A stretch of DNA of 7,070 nt, taken from the NCBI GenBank assembly GCA_932222125.1, contig CAKNZJ010000233.1, positions 1-7,070 on the forward strand. Direction: 5' to 3'. The stretch is from an uncultured Clostridia bacterium. Lineage in GTDB: Bacteria > Bacillota > Clostridia > Oscillospirales > Oscillospiraceae. Under the pieces are notes generated by a model, which made no database searches, was not told where the DNA came from, and saw nothing but the letters and a program-made list of their open reading frames with translations. Below are positions 1-6,500 of the stretch, piece by piece. Numbering within the stretch: the stretch's first letter is position 1; the number at the start of each line of letters is the position of its first letter. A program made the position numbers and the translations under genes.

Positions 1-1
1 C

Positions 2-151
2 GTTCTGGACAGCCTGAGCCAGAACACCACGCTGGTGAAGAACATCAAGGCGTACACCCTGGCGGCGCTCTACAACGCGCCCACGACCATCAGCCAGTAT
101 TACGCATCCCTGGTCAGCCACGATCTGGCCCAGGAAGCGGCTGGAATATAA
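2..151 (+). CDS. C-terminal end of a DUF6017-type replication initiator protein (partial)
   Basis: An open frame enters from the left edge and ends at TAA 149-151, giving the last 49 residues of a protein whose start is outside the window. The tail contains the pattern NTT..VKNIK.Y.LAALYNAP.TI..YYASLVSHDL. From memory of the family, this matches the C-terminal DUF6017 region of the replication initiator A proteins encoded by Tn1549-like and other conjugative elements of Clostridia. Those proteins carry an N-terminal RepA-like DNA-binding domain and are thought to act in replication of the excised element; that part cannot be seen here. The gene ends 27 bases before the next start, so the two are probably co-transcribed. 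The family call rests on a short stretch only. Confidence 0.72.
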   Translation, partial: VLDSLSQNTTLVKNIKAYTLAALYNAPTTISQYYASLVSHDLAQEAAGI

Positions 152-178
152 ACCGGACAGACGAAGGAGGATTTCTGT

Positions 179-520
179 ATGGCAAACAAAATCGACATTC
201 TGGTGGTAGAACCCGGCGTGGCTCCCCACCCCGCCCAGGTGGAGGACACGCTGGAAGCCTTTCAGCAGATTGTGGGCGGGCCTATCGAGGCCGGGTGCTA
301 CCTGCCCCAGCGGGTCATGCTGATTTGCAACAGCGAGGGCAAGCACATGAAGCTCATGCCCAACCGGGAGAATCCCATGGACAGCGGGGACTTCATCGCC
401 GGGACCTTCCTGCTGTGCGGCTTTGAGGGGGAACACTTCACCTCCCTGACCCCCGCCCAGCGGCAGGAATTTGAAGCCTATTTCGCCACGTCCGGCCCGG
501 AGGGAGGCGATAAGGATTGA
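179..520 (+). CDS. DUF3846 domain-containing protein
   Basis: This is a 113-residue cytosolic protein without a signal peptide or membrane segment. The start ATG follows AAGGAGG at 164-170 with 8 bases of spacing. Almost the whole length fits DUF3846: an opening strand DILVVEPG (residues 6-13), an amphipathic helix with LEAFQQIVGGPIEA (25-38), then CNSEGK, the NREN segment, and D.IAGTFLLCGF near residue 72, ending in a short helix after SLTPAQ. Proteins of this family are frequent in conjugative elements and phages of Firmicutes and have no established biochemical function. It sits directly behind the putative replication initiator and probably belongs to the same transcript. Its stop codon overlaps a possible TTG start at 517 (see findings). 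Confidence 0.85.
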   Translation: MANKIDILVVEPGVAPHPAQVEDTLEAFQQIVGGPIEAGCYLPQRVMLICNSEGKHMKLMPNRENPMDSGDFIAGTFLLCGFEGEHFTSLTPAQRQEFEAYFATSGPEGGDKD

Positions 521-615
521 CCCACCGCAACCTGCTCCGCCGCCTGCGGGTCCCGCCTTAGTACATATCGGCTCAAACTGCAATCACACAAAATTCAGAA
601 AGGAGACTGATCGTT

Positions 616-1575
616 ATGAAAATACAGCGAATCGTCACGCTGCTGTGTACTGCCGCACTGCTTCTGTGCGCGGCCTCGCCCCCCGCCCTGGCTGCGGACC
701 GCTCCGCTGCCTGCTACTACCCGGTGGAGGTAGAATCCTACACCGCCGGGGACTTTGACCAGCCCCGCATCCGCAAGGTCTACCAGCTTTCCCGTTCAGA
801 CGATCCCGCCGGTATTCCCACAGAGGATTTTGAGGAATACGGCAGGACCTTCCACCTGATGGAAATGACCCGGAAGGATGAGATCGGCGTGGAGACCCAG
901 CCCCTGACCAAGACCGTCACCACGGACAGCGCCACCGGCGATCTGGGGGAGATTTTGAAGCAGCTTGCCCCGGAGATCGAGGCGGAGACGGAGGACGGCT
1001 ATGCCGGAATGCTGAAGCTGGACTACAACAGCGTCCAGGCGGAGGTCAAGGGCTACAAGACCTCCACCCGGAACCTCTCCGCCAGCCGGACCTATCCCAA
1101 CCTGTCCGACGCGGACCTGTCCCTGGTTCCCAAGACGGTGACAGAGGGCGGCAGGACGCTGACGCTGGCGGATGTGAAGTGGTCCGATTCCACGAATATG
1201 GAGGGTGAGGATGTGGTGGTGCGCTATACCGCCACCGCCAGCTATACCGGCTCCGTCACCAGCCGCTATGCCACCGGCTACACCGTCACAGCGGACTACA
1301 CCGGCGAGGTTGCCAAAACCAACTGCGAGATCGTGACCTATACCGCCATCTTCGGCTGTACGGATGTGCCCTATCACGATACGAAAACCAACGCGCCCCA
1401 GGACAGCGGCCTGACCGGGGCGGATACGTCTCAGGAGATGCCCCCTGCGCCCCAGAGCGGCCCCGCACCCTCTACAATGCTCTCCGTACTCGGCTGTGCA
1501 GGCGGCATTGCCGCACTTTTGGCCGCTGGCGGGTGGAGCGTGATGAAAATGAGAGAAAGGAGATCAGACACTTGA
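616..1575 (+). CDS. Secreted, C-terminally membrane-anchored surface protein of unknown family
   Basis: The protein has 319 residues and starts at ATG 616 behind AAAGGAG at 599-605. Residues 1-26 form a signal peptide with a long Leu/Ala/Cys-rich core and a PALA-A cleavage site. Residues about 27-285 are predicted extracellular and rich in Thr, Tyr, Glu and Asp. Residues about 188-248 hold a loosely repeated pattern of alternating strands (RYTATASYTGS, GYTVTADYTGE, TYTAIFGCTD) that suggests a beta-sandwich. A Pro/Gly/Ser-rich linker precedes one hydrophobic segment (about 288-310) and a basic cytoplasmic tail KMRERRSDT, giving a type I membrane topology. There is no LPXTG-like motif, so it does not look like a classical sortase substrate. 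I do not recognise the family. The stop overlaps the sortase start, so the two are translationally coupled and a shared role in surface assembly is plausible but inferred. Confidence 0.8.
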   Translation: MKIQRIVTLLCTAALLLCAASPPALAADRSAACYYPVEVESYTAGDFDQPRIRKVYQLSRSDDPAGIPTEDFEEYGRTFHLMEMTRKDEIGVETQPLTKTVTTDSATGDLGEILKQLAPEIEAETEDGYAGMLKLDYNSVQAEVKGYKTSTRNLSASRTYPNLSDADLSLVPKTVTEGGRTLTLADVKWSDSTNMEGEDVVVRYTATASYTGSVTSRYATGYTVTADYTGEVAKTNCEIVTYTAIFGCTDVPYHDTKTNAPQDSGLTGADTSQEMPPAPQSGPAPSTMLSVLGCAGGIAALLAAGGWSVMKMRERRSDT

Positions 1576-2393
1576 AGCTGCGAACCTATTTGAAGGCCCT
1601 GCTTATTTCGTCTCTGCTGGTGACATTGTTCGTCTCCCCGGCCAGCGCCCTGGAGTACGACTTTGATGGAGCGGACGATTATCTGTTCGGCAAGCCCACC
1701 TCCCAGGAGGTCATTCACCGGGAGGAAGAAGCTCAGAACACGAACCGGAGCAAGACCGCCGCCCGGATGCCGCCCGGTTTCGGAACGCCCACCAGCTATC
1801 TCCCCAACTCCGGCGAGTACCTGACCCCCAACCTTGCCCCCGGCGGCATGGACGGCGGGCTGGTCAACAGCTTGGGGAATGTGGACTACACCACCCTGCC
1901 CAGCGTGGACGGCTCCGCTCTGCCCAACCTCCCCGATCACAGCTTTTCCACCAGCACCTGGACGGGGAGCGGCGGCGTTGGCTATACGGATGTGACCCAG
2001 GACAGCTACTATACGGACGGAACCTTGGGCAGTCTGCATATTCCCGCTATTGGCCTTACCGCCAAGATCGTCCAGGGAACGGACAGCGCGGCGTTGACCA
2101 AGGGCGTGGGCCATTTCACCGACACCAGCATTTGGAATGGCAACGTCTGTCTGGCCGCTCACAACCGGGGCACCAACTCCTATTTCGGGAAAATCCATAC
2201 GCTGAGCATCGGGGACAGCATCACCCTCACCACCAAGGAGGGGACCCGCACCTACTCTGTCACCAGCGTGGAGAAGGTCAGCGAGACGGACAACAGCGGC
2301 ACCGCCTCCACCAGCGACAACCAGATCACCCTCTATACTTGTGTGAGGAATGAGCGGGAATACCGCTGGTGCGTGAAAGGCATCGAAAGTTAA
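1572..2393 (+). CDS. Sortase family transpeptidase (probably class D-like)
   Basis: Sortases cleave a sorting signal in exported proteins and join the product to the cell wall or to another subunit. TTG 1572 is chosen as start: AAAGGAG at 1556-1562 is 9 bases upstream and translation then opens on a proper export segment (MKLRTYLKALLISSLLVTLF, ending SPASA). The upstream in-frame ATG at 1533 lacks this fit and would add 13 charged residues. The product has 273 residues. A low-complexity Gly/Pro/Ser/Thr linker spans about 25-150 and the catalytic beta-barrel about 153-273. Catalytic residues are visible: His197 in CLAAHNRG, Cys257 in ITLYTCV (the TLxTC motif) and Arg265 in EYRWCV. The extra Cys267 beside the arginine strand is noteworthy. 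The TTG overlaps the previous stop TGA (1573-1575). The class is uncertain; sortase identity is not. The likely substrate is the large repeat protein downstream. Confidence 0.93.
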   Translation: MKLRTYLKALLISSLLVTLFVSPASALEYDFDGADDYLFGKPTSQEVIHREEEAQNTNRSKTAARMPPGFGTPTSYLPNSGEYLTPNLAPGGMDGGLVNSLGNVDYTTLPSVDGSALPNLPDHSFSTSTWTGSGGVGYTDVTQDSYYTDGTLGSLHIPAIGLTAKIVQGTDSAALTKGVGHFTDTSIWNGNVCLAAHNRGTNSYFGKIHTLSIGDSITLTTKEGTRTYSVTSVEKVSETDNSGTASTSDNQITLYTCVRNEREYRWCVKGIES

Positions 2394-2415
2394 GGAAAAA
2401 CTTTCGCAAAACCGC

Positions 2416-2444
2416 TTGACAAATATTTCCATTTCTGCTATGAT
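2416..2444 (+). promoter_or_regulatory. Sigma-A type promoter upstream of the CAP-domain gene
   Basis: TTGACA at 2416-2421 is a perfect -35 box and TATGAT at 2439-2444 matches five of six bases of TATAAT. The spacer is exactly 17 bases and AT-rich within an otherwise GC-rich region. Transcription would begin near 2451, leaving a leader of about 47 bases before ATG 2498. This is the best promoter in the window and separates the CAP gene from the preceding four-gene unit, which has no visible terminator behind it. Confidence 0.85.
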
Positions 2445-2451
2445 ATACTTG

Positions 2452-2467
2452 GTTAGATGCAGCTAAC
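2452..2467. promoter_or_regulatory. Short palindrome at the predicted transcription start
   Basis: GTTAG at 2452-2456 and CTAAC at 2463-2467 form a perfect 5-base inverted repeat around a 6-base centre (ATGCAG). It lies about 7 bases after the -10 box, where a repressor would block transcription initiation. It could be an operator for an unidentified regulator, or a small 5' hairpin of the transcript. Five-base arms can arise by chance, so the call depends mostly on position. Confidence 0.35.
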
Positions 2468-2497
2468 TCCCGGATAGACAGAAATGGAGGCGTCAAA

Positions 2498-3451
2498 ATG
2501 AAAAACAGGTATTTCACTTTCGTAATGGGTATGCTGGTTGGAGCGGTGCTGTTCGGCGGTGGGACCGCCTATGCCGCAGGGGTCATAGCGGAATTATCTG
2601 TCCAGCCCATCTACGTGGACGGCCAGCAGGTTCAGATGACCGCATACAGCATTGGCGGCAACAATTATGTGAAGCTGCGGGACATTGGACAGGCGGTGGG
2701 CTTCAACGTATACTGGCAGGACGGCGTTCAGATTGACAGCGACGCGCCATACACCGGCACAGCCCCGGCACAGACGGATTCCATTCGGGTGAGCAGCTAC
2801 AAGGGGACCACCTTGAAAGCGGGGGAAGGGAGCGGCCTGATCGTTTCGGAACCGGGCTGTACCGCAGTCTCCAGCGACCCCGCCATTGTGCGTGTAGAAA
2901 ATGTGCTGGGCTACTGGACGGCCAAGACGCAGGCTCCTGGTAAGGCCACCATCACCGTGACCGCCCCGGACGGGCGGACAGGGAGCGTGACAATTACCGT
3001 GGAAGCGGACGGTCCATCCTCTCCTGCCGGTGAAACCAGCTCCGCCCTGGCGGACAACATGGAGATTCGCCAGGAATTGATTCAGCTTATCAATCAGACC
3101 CGCAAGGCCAACGGCGTGGCGGAGCTGCCAGTCAACGAGGCCCTGATGAACGCCGCACAAGCCCTCTCGGATCAGCGGTATTCCTGGCACCACACCCAGG
3201 AGGAATGCGAAGCTGTGATTGACAGCGGCTATCCTTACGGTTTTGGCATAAACCTGACGGTATTCACTGGTGTTGCCGCAGAGGATGCAGCCCAACACGC
3301 CCACGAAAACTGGCTTAATTCTTCAGGACACTTTGAAACCATGATAAAGCCAGACTGTGACGGTATTGGCGTGGGTGTGACTGAAAGCGGCGGCGCAACC
3401 TACTGTTATATGATCGTTGGCAGACCGAACACCCACAATCCCTACGAATAA
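2498..3451 (+). CDS. Secreted stalk/Ig-like/CAP-domain protein
   Basis: The product has 317 residues; ATG 2498 follows GGAGG at 2486-2490. Residues 1-26 are a signal peptide ending AYA-A. Residues about 33-85 match the copper amine oxidase N-terminal-like stalk domain (IYVDGQQVQMTAYSI, then NNYVKLRDIGQAVGF and VYW). Residues about 95-170 resemble a bacterial Ig-like (BIG2) domain: SSDPAIVRVEN, followed by PGKATITVTAPDG and TITVE. Residues about 185-315 are a CAP (SCP/PR-1) domain: LINQTRKANGVAELPVNEALMNAA, HH231-232, ENWLNSSGH with His278, and GIGVGVTESGG. CAP proteins are extracellular and functionally diverse. The position usually holding the Glu of the GENx motif appears to read GIN (Ile251), so the canonical metal/acid site may be incomplete. 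There is no sorting signal or second membrane segment, so it is secreted or bound through the stalk domain. It has its own promoter and terminator. Confidence 0.85.
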   Translation: MKNRYFTFVMGMLVGAVLFGGGTAYAAGVIAELSVQPIYVDGQQVQMTAYSIGGNNYVKLRDIGQAVGFNVYWQDGVQIDSDAPYTGTAPAQTDSIRVSSYKGTTLKAGEGSGLIVSEPGCTAVSSDPAIVRVENVLGYWTAKTQAPGKATITVTAPDGRTGSVTITVEADGPSSPAGETSSALADNMEIRQELIQLINQTRKANGVAELPVNEALMNAAQALSDQRYSWHHTQEECEAVIDSGYPYGFGINLTVFTGVAAEDAAQHAHENWLNSSGHFETMIKPDCDGIGVGVTESGGATYCYMIVGRPNTHNPYE

Positions 3452-3467
3452 CTGAATACGGATATGG

Positions 3468-3504
3468 AAAGGTCTTTCAGCCCCATGCTGAAGGGCCTTT
3501 TCTT
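3468..3504 (+). terminator. Rho-independent terminator after the CAP gene
   Basis: The left arm 3468-3481 pairs with 3487-3500 over 14 positions, two of them G-U, around the 5-base loop CCCAT. The right arm runs into a pyrimidine tract (TTTTCTT, 3498-3504). It starts 16 bases after the CAP stop codon. Only 32 bases then remain before the next start codon. Confidence 0.85.
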
Positions 3505-3536
3505 ATACCGCAAAATGGAAAGGAGTTTTTTTACAT

Positions 3537-6500
3537 ATGAAAAAAATCCGGTTCTCCCTCACCCGCATAACGGCTATGCTGTTGGTGCTGGTGTGTATCT
3601 TGGGCTTGCTGCCTGCCACGGCGCTGGCGGCAAGCCCCAGCTCCATCAAGATGGACGACTGTACTCATAACGGGGTCAAATATGAATCCCCGGCTCTGGG
3701 CACCTGCCATCTCCACCAGATGCACTTTGGGCTTAATGGAAAGAGTACCATGGGCTTCTGCGCCGAGAAAGGCAAGGGCATGGGCTGGTCCCTGGAGGGC
3801 CACACGTGGGGTAATCCCCAGTCCATTTCCGATCCCACCGTCAAGACCATGATGGCCTTTTTCTACGCCCACTCTACCGGCGTATTTACCGATCAAGCCC
3901 ACGCCCTGAACGTGGATGATGTGTGGGACAGCGACTACACATGGACGATGAACGCCTGGGTGCAGGCGATTGTCTGGCGCTACAAGGCCGGTCTGCTGGC
4001 AGACCCCGTGACCGCTTGCGCCGAGGAACTGCTGTACGTCTATAACAATCTGGAGCATACCAGCTATACCAGCATTGACGATACGATGGACGGCAGATCG
4101 TTCCGTGACCGCGCCCAGTATATCCTCGACCTGGGGGCGCAGGGCGTATGGGGCGATTGCGCCGTCTATGAGTACGCTTACACTGGCCCCGGCTCTAACT
4201 ATCATCCGGCCAGCGACGTACAGGGCATTATGATTGGGGAACTGAATATCACCCGTGAGAAGTATGATCTCACTGTCAAGAAGGTAGACAGCACCAATCC
4301 CAACAAGGGCCTGCCCGGAGCGAGATTTAAGGTGACTTCTGAAAACGGCACCTACTCCAAGGAGATCGTAACGGGTAGCGGCGGAACCTATACCTTGTCC
4401 GCCCTGGAAGCGGGCACTTACGCCGTGACTGAATTGGAGGCCCCGGAGGGCTATGAGATCGACAACGCTGGCCCGCAGTATGTGGTCCTGCCCAGCAATG
4501 GCAATAACACCGTAACCGTCACCTTTGCCGACAGCCCCGAAATCACCGGCGAGGGCAGTATCCGCAAGGTGGACGCGGATGACCCCACCAAGGGCCTCGC
4601 CGGGGCGGTCATTAAAATTGAGGGCGTGGACAATGATTTTACTGGAACCTTCATCACCGGCGAGGGCGGCTATCTGACCGACGTTCCCTGGAAGGATATG
4701 CCCATTGGCAGCTACACCGCCGAGGAAGTGACACCCCCGGAGGGCTACACCAAAAGCCCCGATGTGAATAAGACTAAGCAGTCCTTCCGCTGGGACGGCA
4801 AGAGCGACATTGCCCTGGTGTTTGAAAATGACGCCAAGGTAAAGGTAAAACTTATCAAACTGGATGACAGCGACAATCCCCTCCCCGGCGCGGTGTTCAA
4901 CATCATCAAGGACGGCCAGATTGTCGGCACGGAGGCCACCAAAGCGGACGGCTCCATTACCGTCACCGATGTGACCGAGGGAATGTACGCTTTTGTGGAG
5001 GTGAGTGCCCCGGCTCCCTACGCCACCCTCACAGAGCCGGTCATCGCCCATGTGGATCAGGCCACTATCAACGGCGGCGGCACCGTCACCGTGACAGCCT
5101 CCGACAAGCGGCTCCCCAACCTGACGATTCTGAAACGGGACGCGCAGACTGGAGATGTGATCCCCAATACCCATTTTGAGATCAAGGGCATCCACTACGG
5201 CTACCACAACGATGTGACTACCGGCGCAGACGGCAGGGCCGTCCTCTCCAATATCCCCGTGGACAGCTATGAAGTGGTTGAGAAGTCCGTTCCCGCCCCC
5301 TATGTGGTGGGGGATGAACCCACGCAGACCATTTGGCTGGAGGCTGGTGACAATAAGGAGCTGATTTTTGATAATTTCAAACAGCCTCTTTTGAAAATTA
5401 CCAAAATTGAAAAGGGTACGGGCAATCCCATCCCCGGTACGGTGTTTCTGCTGGAAGCCATTGACGGCGATTACCGCCACGAAGTTACCACCGAGGCCAG
5501 CGGCTCCGTGGAGCTGCGGGTTGCTCCCGGCAGTTATCGCGTAACGGAGAAGTCTGTCCCGGAGCCGTACTGTATCAGTGATAAGCCAACCCAGACCATC
5601 AGCTTGAATGGCGGCGATGAGAAGGAAGTCATTTTTGAGAATCTTAAAAAGCCGGAGCTGACGATCTCCAAGGTTGACGCTGACAGTGGTAAGCCTGTCC
5701 CCGGCACTGTGTTCACCGTAAAAGCTATCAACGGGGACTATCAGGACGATTGGACTACCGGCGAGGACGGCAAGGCTACCCTGCGGGTTGCCCCCGGCAC
5801 ATATGAGGTGACGGAGAAATCTGTACCCGCGCCCTATTATCTGCCGGATAAGGATAAAGACCGTGTGCAGACAATTTCCTTGCACCCAGGCGATGAAAAG
5901 ACGCTGGTTTTCCGCAACCACAAGGCCCCGGAGCTGACCATTTTTAAGGAGGACAGCGTGGCGGGCGCTCCTATTGAGGGGGCCAAGTTCCACGTCACCT
6001 ACACCAGCAACGGCGAGGCGGCGGAGGCCCCCGGCTCCATCGACTACGGGTATATTTTCACCGATGCCAGGGGCGAAATCAAGGTGCATGAACAGGGGAA
6101 GAAGATGTACCCCGGCGAGTACACCGTGACCGAGGTGGCCCCCGCCCCCGGCTTTCAGATGAAGGAACCCACCACGCAAAAGGTCATTATCCACGGCGGC
6201 GAGAGTAAGACCCTGACCTTCCAGAATGAGCCGCTGAATGGAATTATTGTGGAAAAGTACGACAGCGTGACCCACGAAACTCTGCCGGGATGCACCTTCC
6301 AGCTCCGCTATCTGGGCGGCACTTCCGGCACGGGCGGCACTGTCATCGGGCAGAAAGTGACCGGGAAGAACGGCACCGCCATCTGGACGGGGCTGCAAAG
6401 TGGAACCTATGTGGTGGAGGAGGTAGACCCGGCTGACGGGTATTCCATCATCAATGCCTCCGAGACGGTGTTTCTGGCCGACAGCGGGGAGCAGAGTGTC

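Noticed and set aside
471..758. Forward open frame bridging DUF3846 and the next gene
   Set aside because: It overlaps both neighbours in another frame, lacks a good ribosome binding site, and encodes a Pro/Arg-rich product without domain features.
796..1377. Antisense open frame of 193 codons
   Set aside because: It is contained in the 616-1575 gene, which has a signal peptide and membrane anchor; the antisense product is composition-driven.
1431..2432. Antisense open frame of 333 codons opposite the sortase
   Set aside because: The + strand carries the sortase catalytic His, Cys and Arg motifs; the antisense product is Gly/Ala/Val-rich without motifs.
2594..3304. Antisense open frame of 236 codons
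   Set aside because: It lies opposite the stalk/Ig-like/CAP gene, whose domains are clear on the + strand.
3464..3670. Small forward open frame across the terminator
   Set aside because: It runs through the terminator hairpin and overlaps the adhesin signal peptide in another frame.
3531..6398. Very long antisense open frame (955 codons)
   Set aside because: It lies opposite the adhesin gene, whose sense frame has a ribosome binding site, signal peptide and clear domain repeats. The antisense product is low-complexity in composition with no recognisable domain, as expected of the mirror of a GC-rich gene.
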